The notes under the pieces: generated by a model
The model's database searches: none
Seen by the model: the letters and a program-made list of their open reading frames with translations, nothing else
Told to the model about the DNA's origin: nothing
Made by a program: the position numbers and the translations under genes
Source: an uncultured Clostridia bacterium
GTDB taxonomy: Bacteria; Bacillota; Clostridia; Christensenellales; UBA1242
DNA length: 56,943 nt
Direction: 5' to 3'
NCBI GenBank assembly: GCA_947053595.1
Contig: CAMRSX010000009.1
Span: 1 to 56,943, forward strand
Part shown: positions 1-7,005 of the stretch, in pieces
Layout: each line of letters starts with the position of its first letter
Position numbering within the stretch: the stretch's first letter is position 1

Positions 1-1
1 C

Positions 2-772
2 ATCAAGAAAGCTGGCAAATTTTTCTGCCAGCTTTTGTTTCCAGATGACATCAAGTGCATATTCTGCGGGCAGGATGTGCCAAACTTTGAAGAGCAGCCT
101 TATTGCGAAGAGTGCAAAGCTGTGCTGCCGTTCAACAACGGGCACAAGTGTGCGGTGTGTGACCAGCCCATTGAGTTTGAAGCAAAGTTGTGTTCTTTTT
201 GCAAAGAGAGGCAGAAAAACTTTGAAAAAGCTTTCTGTCCGTTTATTTATGAAGGCAAAATCAAAAACTCCATCTTTGCATTTAAGGAAAGCAACAGAAG
301 GTTTTTGGCAAAGGGCTTTGCCCAACTTATTGTGAAATATATGTCAGCCGACATGCCCAAGTTGGACATTGTGACATACATACCCATGGCAAAAAAGAAA
401 CAGAAGAAAAGAGGTTTCAATCAATCTCAGCTTTTGGCGGAGGAGATTGGAAAACTTCTCAACCTTCCAGTGCTGTGCCTGTTCAGCAAGCAGAAAGATT
501 CCAAGGCGCAGAAAAACTTAAACTATAAGGAAAGAACACACAATGTTATGGGGATGTTTGCCTTGAAGAAAGCCAAACTGAAAGAGAGTGACAACATTCT
601 GATTGTGGACGACATAATCACCAGCGGTGCCACCATTGGCTATTGCGCTGGGTTGCTTAGACCCAAGGTGGGCAAGGTATATGTGTGCGCACTGGCAAGG
701 GAAATTAAGAGAGATAAGAAAAATAAAAAAAATATTCTTAAAAGAATTTTTAAGTTTAAGAAGCACAAATGA
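2..772 (+). CDS. comF: ComF family phosphoribosyltransferase-like protein, 5' end outside window
   Basis: The reading frame is open from base 2, so the gene begins before the window. The TTG at 35 is not a convincing start, because the residues encoded before it (through KFFCQLLFP) match the usual ComF leader ahead of the first zinc finger. Two Cys4-type finger pairs follow (CIFCG with CEEC, then CAVC with CSFC). A C-terminal phosphoribosyltransferase domain carries the PRPP loop ILIVDDIITSGAT. Family members support DNA uptake during transformation and may bind PRPP and ssDNA; activity here is inferred. The C-terminus is very basic (KKNKKNILKRIFKFKKHK). A terminator follows at 866-900. Confidence 0.9.
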   Translation: MKKAGKFFCQLLFPDDIKCIFCGQDVPNFEEQPYCEECKAVLPFNNGHKCAVCDQPIEFEAKLCSFCKERQKNFEKAFCPFIYEGKIKNSIFAFKESNRRFLAKGFAQLIVKYMSADMPKLDIVTYIPMAKKKQKKRGFNQSQLLAEEIGKLLNLPVLCLFSKQKDSKAQKNLNYKERTHNVMGMFALKKAKLKESDNILIVDDIITSGATIGYCAGLLRPKVGKVYVCALAREIKRDKKNKKNILKRIFKFKKHK

Positions 773-865
773 CACACTTAAAAGAAAATCTGGCAAACGC
801 GGCATCAAAACAAAATTAATCAAAAAAATAAGCCTTGGTCTGTCCATTTTGAAACTAGCAATAAA

Positions 866-900
866 AAGAGTTAAGATAATTGTGTCTTAATTCTTTTTTT
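866..900 (+). terminator. Rho-independent terminator after comF
   Basis: An 11-bp stem (866-876 with 885-895, one G-U pair) and an 8-nt loop run into a T-run ending at 900. It lies 94 bases past the comF stop and is preceded by the motif TTTTGAAACTAGCA at 847-860. Confidence 0.75.
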
Positions 901-970
901 GTGGCGGTTTATGCCGCGAAAGGTTCTTTACTCAGAGCTTGAGAATGGAACATAATAGACAAAAGGCAAA

Positions 971-998
971 AAGAAAAAAGCGAAAATATCTTCGCTTT
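971..998 (-). terminator. Terminator of the recombinase transcript
   Basis: AAAGCGAA (977-984) pairs with TTCGCTTT (991-998) around a 6-nt loop. Read on the minus strand, the stem is followed by a T-rich run, as expected for a terminator about 95 bases beyond the recombinase stop. Confidence 0.6.
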
Positions 999-1090
999 AA
1001 TAGCATAACGCTTGTTTTTTTGTCTTATTAGCCTAGATTATCATTCTAAGCCCTGTGTCAAGAACACCGTGGAATAAATAGCCACAATGG

Positions 1091-2593
1091 CTATATTACT
1101 ACAAATACATCAAAAGTTTTAATAGTTGTTTTAGTTGCACTACCTTTGTAGTGTCTTTCTTTTGTATAAGTTTCAGTAAATGCTTTCTCGGTTATTGTTT
1201 CACTATTGTTAGATGTATTAACTGCGTAATTTATACCTATTTCAATTTTGTTCTCGTAAATTCTAACAAATTTAATAAACAATTCAAAGACTTTCTCTGG
1301 GCATTGTTTCATTGTGTATTTGAAAAAGTCTTGTATATCTTCTTTTGTGAGTTCGTATCTCTCTTTAGATTGTTCTATTATAACTTTCTCCTGCAACTCT
1401 TTTTTATCCTTTTCAAGTTCTTCTAATCTTGCTTTCGTTGTTTCAGTAAATATTCCTTTTTCTATTGCTGACATTATATTTGCAATAGCAGTATTGACTT
1501 TTTGCAAATCGCTTTTAAGAGTGTTTAGAGATGTGTTGCTAGACATTCGTTTCTTATACACTTCAAATATCTTTTCAGTCAATATTTCTAAGTTTTTAGG
1601 TGTGTTAAATTGTTCTATTAAGAATTTATCTATAACACCTTCGATAAAGTCTTTATACATTCTTTTATTGCCACAATTATCTTTCTTTGTTCCAATGCAG
1701 TTGTAATATCTTAAATGTTCTCCGTTAGAAGATATTGCAGATACGGGATACATTTTCTTGTTGCAATAGCCACAAAAGATTTTGTCTTTTAGCCTAAATA
1801 TTTCGCGATTGTCTTTTCTTGAGCCATATCTTGTTTTGTTATATCTCTCCATTACTTTTTCATATAACTCCGTCGAGATGATTTGTGGATAAATTTTGTC
1901 ATATACTTTGCCATTTATTTTACAAATACCCGTGTAAATTTCTCGTTTTAGAATATATCTAATAACTTCTGGGATAAATCTTCTACCTTTGTTGGTTATA
2001 TTTTCAATTTCCAAACTTTTAGATATTTGCAGTATTGTTTTACCACTTGCATAATCTTCAAATATTCGTTTTAAGATAATTGCTTCATCTTCATTTACTT
2101 TTAGCATTTTATTTTCTTTAATGTAGCCATAAGGCACTGAGCCAATACAATGTCCTTTCATTCGTGATTCATGTAGTCCACGACTTACTTTTTGTGCAAG
2201 TTCTTCACTAAAGTATTGATTCATTCCTTCAAGTAAACTTTCAAGCAAAACTCCTTCTGGTGTTTCAGGTATGTTTTCCATAGCAGATAAAAGTTTTATG
2301 CCATTGTCTTTTAAGTGTTTTCTATGGATTGCTGCCTCATATTTGTTTCTTGCAAATCTGTCTAGTTTGTAAACTAAAACATAGTTCCATTTTTTATTGT
2401 TGCTATCTTTTAGCATTCTTTGGAAAGACTCTCTTTCATCAGTCGTGCCACTAATAGCTCGGTCAATGTATGAGTCAACGATTATGATATTATTTCGTTT
2501 TGCATAATCTTCGCACACATGGACTTGCCCTTCAATAGATTGTTCTGTTTGGTTGTTGCTGGAATACCTAGCATATATTACAGCTGTTTTCAT
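1091..2593 (-). CDS. Large serine recombinase
   Basis: This 500-residue protein has the three parts of a large serine recombinase. The N-terminal resolvase fold has the nucleophile motif YARYSS (Ser11), followed by YKLDRFAR and a dimer helix near SEELAQKVSRGL. The central recombinase domain starts at about residue 150 (GSVPYGY). A zinc ribbon (CGYC, then a later Cys pair) precedes a C-terminal coiled coil at about 365-410. Such enzymes integrate, excise or invert DNA between short att sites. An AGGAG site lies 9 nt before the ATG. The gene is much more AT-rich than comF or cysS, which suggests acquisition. I found no phage or conjugation genes beside it, so it may be the remnant of an element. 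Confidence 0.92.
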   Translation of the reverse strand: MKTAVIYARYSSNNQTEQSIEGQVHVCEDYAKRNNIIIVDSYIDRAISGTTDERESFQRMLKDSNNKKWNYVLVYKLDRFARNKYEAAIHRKHLKDNGIKLLSAMENIPETPEGVLLESLLEGMNQYFSEELAQKVSRGLHESRMKGHCIGSVPYGYIKENKMLKVNEDEAIILKRIFEDYASGKTILQISKSLEIENITNKGRRFIPEVIRYILKREIYTGICKINGKVYDKIYPQIISTELYEKVMERYNKTRYGSRKDNREIFRLKDKIFCGYCNKKMYPVSAISSNGEHLRYYNCIGTKKDNCGNKRMYKDFIEGVIDKFLIEQFNTPKNLEILTEKIFEVYKKRMSSNTSLNTLKSDLQKVNTAIANIMSAIEKGIFTETTKARLEELEKDKKELQEKVIIEQSKERYELTKEDIQDFFKYTMKQCPEKVFELFIKFVRIYENKIEIGINYAVNTSNNSETITEKAFTETYTKERHYKGSATKTTIKTFDVFVVI

Positions 2594-3055
2594 TTTCTTT
2601 TTCTCCTTTTATTTATTTTTTATTTGTCTTTCGACGGAGCGAAAATAAACGAAAACGGATTGCAGTTCATACCTTTATTGTCTTAATTTTTTAGTCAAGG
2701 GTTGAGAATCAATACACTTTACCCTTGACTAAAAAGAGTTTTCGTTTACGCTCCACAAGGCGAAAGATAAATAACCTTGTATCAAGACAAGCACACGCTA
2801 GGATCCCAGCAGACTCTTTTTGACAAAAATAATATTAAAACTTTAGTTTAAATTTTGTAAGAGAAAGAGTATGCAATATATGCTGACTATGTAATGACTT
2901 TACATAGAAAAAAGTGCTAGCAATATGCTAACACTTATGGTCATATAAGGAATAAAAAACGGTGGCGTAAAGAAACGAGGAGTATGGCAGAAAGCCTGCG
3001 TGCCAACTCCCGTTTTAGCCACCGTTTTCTGTTTGCAGAGATAAAGTTTTTGTTG

Positions 3056-3119
3056 TTAGGCGTGTGCTTGTCTGCCGAGCGAAGCGAAGGCACTCGTTAT
3101 ATACCAAGCACACGCCTAA
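3056..3119. repeat. 15-bp perfect inverted repeat
   Basis: TTAGGCGTGTGCTTG (3056-3070) is exactly complementary to 3105-3119, with a 34-nt spacer containing GAGCGAAGCGAAGG. That string resembles the core of intergenic repeats elsewhere in the window. There is no T-run, so it is not a simple terminator. Confidence 0.7.
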
Positions 3120-3179
3120 ATACCAAATTAAAATTTTTAATTGTTTTAAATTTTTTATACAAATAAACGAAGTTTATGA

Positions 3180-3191
3180 TATAATCATAAT
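3180..3191 (+). promoter_or_regulatory. -10 box placing transcription start at the APH-like ATG
   Basis: TATAAT (3180-3185) is followed by 6 nt and then the ATG at 3192. No Shine-Dalgarno sequence fits in this space. The usual -10 to +1 distance puts the first transcribed base at or next to the A of ATG. Confidence 0.55.
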
Positions 3192-4058
3192 ATGAAAATA
3201 AATGATTTAAACTTAAAAATAACAATACCTTTTTTTAATAAATATAGCAACATTGAGAATATTTATGGTCAATCTGATAACAAGAAGAACAAATTTTTTT
3301 TAAAGTGTGATGATGATTTTTTGACGCTTATTATTGATTCAAGAAAAAAAATAAGCAAAATGATAAAAATATTTAAATTTATAAAGAAAAATAATTTTGA
3401 ATATGTCCCAACGATTTTGTGGAAAGGCAAAAAAGGCAATGTTTTAGTTACCTCTTTTCCTAGTAATGGGAATGGTAAATCTTTGGAAGAAATTTCAAAC
3501 TCAAAGTTAGAAATAAATTTAAATATAGAGGATGAAATTTTTGATCTTATTAAAAAACTACATAATATTAAAGTCCCCACGAAATATAAATTTCGCAATT
3601 ATAATGAAATAATAAAGAAAGAAATTATAGGCTATTTGCGTTTCTTTAAAAAGAATAAAATTTTTAATAAGTCTGATTGTCAAAAAGTTTTAGAAATAAT
3701 GTTATGTTTAAAAGAATATTTTAAAAAAGTTAAAATTTCGTATATTCATGATGATTTAACCGGTAAAAACATTTGTTATGATTTTAAAGAACAAAAAATT
3801 TATTTTATAGATTGGGACACTTTAAAAATAGGCGACCCAAATATAGATTTAGCAAAAACCATAACGCATAAATTTTCGCCGATTATGGATAAATTAATTT
3901 GCAAGCATTATCCTGATTTAAATCCAAGAATAGTAAACTTTTATAGTATAAGAGTTTCGTTGTATTGGGTGAAATTCCTTTATAAAACAAAAAATCCAAA
4001 ATTTGAGAATGGGCTTCAAAACTTAAAGAAAAAAATTTATGATTTCCCAATCATCTAG
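3192..4058 (+). CDS. APH / choline-kinase-like phosphotransferase
   Basis: The 288-residue protein carries the Brenner motif of aminoglycoside phosphotransferase and choline kinase families, IHDDLTGKNICY (about residues 188-199). This is followed by the metal-binding FIDWD (about 209-213) and GDPNIDLA. It therefore probably phosphorylates a small hydroxylated substrate. The substrate (choline, aminoglycoside, sugar) cannot be told from sequence. The gene is the most AT-rich coding stretch in the window and rich in Lys, Ile and Asn, so it was probably acquired with the recombinase. It lacks a Shine-Dalgarno site and has TATAAT 6 nt before the ATG. A terminator follows at 4066-4093. Confidence 0.75.
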   Translation: MKINDLNLKITIPFFNKYSNIENIYGQSDNKKNKFFLKCDDDFLTLIIDSRKKISKMIKIFKFIKKNNFEYVPTILWKGKKGNVLVTSFPSNGNGKSLEEISNSKLEINLNIEDEIFDLIKKLHNIKVPTKYKFRNYNEIIKKEIIGYLRFFKKNKIFNKSDCQKVLEIMLCLKEYFKKVKISYIHDDLTGKNICYDFKEQKIYFIDWDTLKIGDPNIDLAKTITHKFSPIMDKLICKHYPDLNPRIVNFYSIRVSLYWVKFLYKTKNPKFENGLQNLKKKIYDFPII

Positions 4059-4065
4059 CTATTTT

Positions 4066-4093
4066 AAAAAAGACCAATTAAATGGTCTTTTTA
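4066..4093 (+). terminator. Terminator after APH-like gene
   Basis: AAAAAGACCA pairs with TGGTCTTTTT around a short AT loop. The T-run serves the plus strand and the A-run could serve the minus-strand kinase gene ending at 4146. Confidence 0.75.
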
Positions 4094-4145
4094 GTTTTAA
4101 ATCTTTGCCATTAAGTTGAATTAAAATTTACTAATAGATAAACAA

Positions 4146-4718
4146 TTAGTCTTCTAATAGTAATTGCTCTAATTTTGTTGCAAATTTATGTATTGTTTCC
4201 GTTTGGTTATAAGAAGTATCTAAATAAAGTATATCCTTCCGGTTTAATTTTTCCACTTCTACTTGTTGTTCTCTACTTTTTTGTAAATATTCTTTTACAA
4301 AACTTTTTACTTCATTGTCAGTGTGATGCTTTGTCCAACCTCCATATTTCTTTTCATTTTCTCGAACTAATGTAAAATATTGACTTTCATTTAACTGTGG
4401 TTTTCCGACAAAGACGATGATTGTGGATTTATCGTCATACAATGTAAGAAATTCGTTTAAAGAAAAATGGTTTCCTTCTAAAAGAATATAAAGCCCTATT
4501 TCATTATATTTCATAAAGCAATCGTAAAGTTTTTTTACAACAATTCTATATTTTTCATGATCTTGTTTATCAAAATCACTTTCTGGCCAAGCTTTCATTA
4601 ATGCAGACCTGATATGGTCAGTATTGTAATAACTGAAGGTACTTATTCTCTTTGACATTTCTTTTGCCAAAAGACTTTTACCCGCTCTACAGCTGCCCGC
4701 AATAATTAAATTTTTCAT
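4146..4718 (-). CDS. Small P-loop kinase-like ATPase
   Basis: A 190-residue protein with an N-terminal Walker A loop, GSCRAGKS (residues 8-15), in the setting LIIAGSCRAGKSLLAKEMSKR. This is typical of small nucleoside or metabolite kinases and uncharacterised AAA-type kinases. The segment TIIVFVGKPQ and the later SREQQVEVEKLN fit the core and lid regions. The substrate is unknown. AGGAG lies 6 nt before the ATG. It sits convergent to the APH-like gene in the AT-rich insert, so it is probably accessory. Confidence 0.65.
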   Translation of the reverse strand: MKNLIIAGSCRAGKSLLAKEMSKRISTFSYYNTDHIRSALMKAWPESDFDKQDHEKYRIVVKKLYDCFMKYNEIGLYILLEGNHFSLNEFLTLYDDKSTIIVFVGKPQLNESQYFTLVRENEKKYGGWTKHHTDNEVKSFVKEYLQKSREQQVEVEKLNRKDILYLDTSYNQTETIHKFATKLEQLLLED

Positions 4719-4814
4719 ATAATTCTCCTATTTGAGTATATCAAAACAAGTTGAAATTATCAAATAAAATAAATATTATTTCGTTTTTTATTTGTTTTAT
4801 ATTATATTTAAATG

Positions 4815-4848
4815 TAAAAAATGAAGCAATTAAATTGCTTCATTTTTT
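4815..4848. terminator. Bidirectional terminator downstream of cysS
   Basis: AATGAAGCAA (4820-4829) pairs with TTGCTTCATT (4835-4844) and is flanked by A- and T-runs on both sides. It can end cysS transcription on the minus strand. The motif TGCTAGTTTCAAAA (4848-4861) lies on its cysS side. Confidence 0.75.
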
Positions 4849-4917
4849 GCTAGTTTCAAAAGTTAATAAGCTTGGCTTATTTTTTATTCTATTAATGGTT
4901 TTTTATTGAAAGAGTTG

Positions 4918-6276
4918 CTAATTTTTGAGGATTTCATAGCCGTCTTTGGCATCTTTGATTTCATAGCCAAGTGAGGAAATTTCATTTCGCAGTGCATCGG
5001 CAGCGGCAAAATCACGATTTTGCTTTGCCAGCCAACGCGCTTCTGCCTTTGCTTTGATGTTGTCAGGAATTTCTTCCGTTTCTTCAAAGTTGAGCCCAAG
5101 CACTTGATTGAACTTCATAAGTGCATTGTATACATCTCGACTGCGCTCTTCTTTCAACATCTTTTGAACGCAAGCAATGGCTTTTGGCATGTTGAGGTCG
5201 TCATTTATGCTTTGCAAAAATTCTTCTTCAAACTTTGAGGTGTTCACGCTGTGGCTGCCATTTTTGTGCTCTTTTGCCAAATTTTTGATGCTTTTGAGGG
5301 TGTTTTTTGCCATTTCCAGCGCTTCAAAGGTGAAGTTGTGCTGTTTTGAATAGTGCGCAAGAAAATAGAAAAACCTAAAATCCTCCGCTGTGAAGCCGCG
5401 CTGCTCGAGGTCGGCAATGCGATATATGTTGTTGAGGCTTTTGCTCATCTTTCCGCCGTCCACTTGCAAAAATTCCACATGCATCCAAGTTTTAACCACT
5501 TCGTGCGCATAGCGGCAGTTGCTTTGAGCAATTTCGTTTTCGTGATGAACAGGCTTGTGGTCCACTCCGCCGGTGTGGATGTCGATATGTTCTCCCAAAA
5601 ATTTGTCACCAATCACCGAGCATTCGATGTGCCAGCCCGGATATCCCATTCCCCAAGGGCTTTGCCACTGCATGATGTGCTGCTTTGGAGCTTTCACCCA
5701 CAGCACAAAATCATACGGCGTGTGCTTTTCTTCGTCAACATCAATGCGCGCGCCCGCAAGTTTTTCGTTGATGTCCATGCCAGAAAGCCTGCCATATTCT
5801 GGAAATTTCTGAATGTCAAAATATATGCCCTTGCTGGTTTCATAGGCATAGCCATTGTCAAGCAGTGCCTGCACAAACTCAATCATTTCGTCCACAACCG
5901 AGGTTGCAGGCACAATGTGCTCTGGCAAATCGATGTTCAGTTTTTTTGCATCGGTCATGAAGATGTTGGTGTAAAACTTTGCAATTTCCCAAGGCGTCTT
6001 ATGCTCGCGCTGACTGGCAACAAGCATTTTGTCTTCGCCCTCGTCTGCATCGGAGGTGAGATGTCCAACATCGGTGATGTTCATCACGCCGTCCAGCTGG
6101 AAGCCATTGAACTTCAGCACGCGGCGAATGTTGTCCATAAAAAGATAGGCGCGGAAGTTTCCAATGTGGGGATAATAATACACCGTTGGGCCGCAAGAAT
6201 ACATCTTCACCCTTTTGTTTTCATCACAAGTCACTTCCTCTTTGCGTCTTGAAAGAGAGTTGTAAAATTTAACCAT
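4918..6276 (-). CDS. cysS: Cysteinyl-tRNA synthetase
   Basis: Class I aminoacyl-tRNA synthetase of 452 residues that charges tRNA-Cys. It has the first zinc ligand in YSCGPTVY (Cys28), the ATP-binding HIGH variant HIGNFRAY (from 37), the zinc-ligand stretch GWHIECS, and the KMSKS loop GGKMSKSLNN near 275. The anticodon-binding C-terminal helices end in KDGYEILKN. Length is normal. I chose the second of two consecutive ATGs (6276), which lies 6 nt after GGAG; the upstream TTG at 6288 overlaps that site and cannot be used with it. It follows marR by 28 bases and is probably cotranscribed. Confidence 0.96.
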   Translation of the reverse strand: MVKFYNSLSRRKEEVTCDENKRVKMYSCGPTVYYYPHIGNFRAYLFMDNIRRVLKFNGFQLDGVMNITDVGHLTSDADEGEDKMLVASQREHKTPWEIAKFYTNIFMTDAKKLNIDLPEHIVPATSVVDEMIEFVQALLDNGYAYETSKGIYFDIQKFPEYGRLSGMDINEKLAGARIDVDEEKHTPYDFVLWVKAPKQHIMQWQSPWGMGYPGWHIECSVIGDKFLGEHIDIHTGGVDHKPVHHENEIAQSNCRYAHEVVKTWMHVEFLQVDGGKMSKSLNNIYRIADLEQRGFTAEDFRFFYFLAHYSKQHNFTFEALEMAKNTLKSIKNLAKEHKNGSHSVNTSKFEEEFLQSINDDLNMPKAIACVQKMLKEERSRDVYNALMKFNQVLGLNFEETEEIPDNIKAKAEARWLAKQNRDFAAADALRNEISSLGYEIKDAKDGYEILKN

Positions 6277-6304
6277 CATATTCTCCAATTTTTTGCAGTG
6301 TCGC

Positions 6305-6688
6305 TTAAAGTTTCTTATTCAAAAATGTGGAAAGTGTTTCAAGCGCGTTTTCCACCTGCGTGTTGTTTTCTGGAAAAAATGCGTTTAAGCTTTCCATAAA
6401 AGCACCAAGCTGCGCCTTTCCGCTTTCCGTCAACGCCATAAGCCGACAGCGCTTGTCAATTTCGCCTTGTTTGGAAACAACCAGCCCAGTGCGTTCAAGT
6501 TCTTTTGTCATAAGTGCAAAATTGGATTTTTTAATTCCAAGCTTGTCAATAATCATGCTGACAGAGAGGTTTTCATATTGAGATATGAAATACAAAACTT
6601 TAACTTTCAGCAGATTGTTGTTTGCAAAGTGCTTTGTTAAGTTTTCTGTGAGTGCTTCAATTTCCAAAATCTTGTCAACATTTTTCAT
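6305..6688 (-). CDS. MarR-family transcriptional regulator
   Basis: A 127-residue winged-helix protein. Helix-turn-helix residues lie around 45-70 (LSVSMIIDKLGIKKSNFALMTK region), the wing contains SKQGEIDKRCRLMALT, and the amphipathic terminal helices are those of MarR dimers. The (D/E)xRxx-type wing residue is present (DKRCR). It is the first gene of a unit with cysS. Its promoter has TTGCAA, a 17-nt spacer and TATAAT 8 nt before the ATG, with no Shine-Dalgarno site. It could regulate itself, cysS and recD2 from the shared upstream region. The ligand is unknown. Confidence 0.85.
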   Translation of the reverse strand: MKNVDKILEIEALTENLTKHFANNNLLKVKVLYFISQYENLSVSMIIDKLGIKKSNFALMTKELERTGLVVSKQGEIDKRCRLMALTESGKAQLGAFMESLNAFFPENNTQVENALETLSTFLNKKL

Positions 6689-6696
6689 ACTTTAAT

Positions 6697-6725
6697 ATTA
6701 TATAAACTTGCCTAAAAAATTGCAA
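6697..6725 (-). promoter_or_regulatory. marR-cysS promoter
   Basis: On the minus strand TTGCAA (6720-6725), a 17-nt spacer and TATAAT (6697-6702) lie 8 nt before the marR ATG at 6688. Transcription should start within two bases of the ATG. Confidence 0.6.
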
Positions 6726-6839
6726 CTGTTTTCCATATTTTGCACATAAAAGTTATTAAAAAAGCATTTTGTGGCGTTTTGTAGTTTTGGAGTATGCATT
6801 CGTTTTTTTTGCATGCATTCATTTTTGGTTTTGGATTTT

Positions 6840-6863
6840 TTTTAAAGGGCGGCGGCTTTAAAA
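6840..6863. promoter_or_regulatory. Inverted repeat between marR and recD2, possible operator
   Basis: TTTTAAAG (6840-6847) and CTTTAAAA (6856-6863) flank the 8-base centre GGCGGCGG. It is the only long perfect dyad in the 317-base divergent gap. It lies about 115 bases from the marR -10 box, so a regulatory role is speculative. The rest of the gap holds the two promoters and an AT-rich stretch with no gene. Confidence 0.35.
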
Positions 6864-6970
6864 TGCGTGGGTTTTGACAGCGGTTTGTTTTATCCGCTTG
6901 GCGTTTTGCCCGCATCTGAAAAAAATGGCACAAATAAAAGCCATTGAATGCAATTTAAAAGCCAATTTGC

Positions 6971-6999
6971 TTGCTTTTGGCGGGAAAATGGCTTAAAAT
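6971..6999 (+). promoter_or_regulatory. recD2 promoter, predicted leaderless start
   Basis: TTGCTT (6971-6976), a 17-nt spacer and TAAAAT (6994-6999) are followed by 6 nt and the ATG at 7006. No ribosome binding site fits. Confidence 0.6.
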
Positions 7000-7005
7000 G
7001 AGTGT

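Larger units (their letters stand above)
773..1090. other. Gap between comF and recombinase
   Basis: This gap has no supported gene. It holds the 14-base motif at 847-860, the comF terminator, a second hairpin at 977-998 and a small hairpin at 1078-1094 over the recombinase stop. Base composition becomes clearly more AT-rich from about 890 onward. Confidence 0.6.
2594..3191. other. Hairpin-rich gap between recombinase and APH-like gene
   Basis: No gene is supported. The region holds at least five inverted repeats. An imperfect palindrome spans 2620-2774 with inner 14-bp arms 2688-2701 and 2722-2735. Smaller hairpins lie at 2889-2905 and 2912-2936. Larger ones lie at 2956-3028 (11-bp outer arms) and 3056-3119 (15-bp arms). 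The sequence AGACAAGCACACGC near 2784 recurs inverted inside the last one. This density fits a recombinase attachment or replication-type region, or a nested repeat element; function is unknown. Confidence 0.55.

Noticed and set aside
8..35. Perfect 10-bp hairpin followed by T residues at the window start, resembling a terminator
   Set aside because: The comF frame is open through it and encodes the conserved leader before the first zinc finger, so it is probably coding sequence.
627..890. 87-residue ORF in another frame over the comF end, with a basic tail
   Set aside because: Most of it overlaps comF out of frame, there is no start signal, and it ends inside the terminator.
2984..3166. 60-residue ORF in the hairpin-rich gap
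   Set aside because: It is fully explained by the inverted repeats and shows no protein-like conservation or ribosome binding site.
5353..6252. 299-residue ORF antisense to cysS
   Set aside because: It is a shadow frame; the minus strand carries all cysS motifs and the His/Phe/Val-rich composition is typical of antisense frames.
6712..6933. 73-residue ORF in the marR-recD2 gap
   Set aside because: Low-complexity Lys/Asn/Pro sequence with no ribosome binding site, overlapping the marR promoter.
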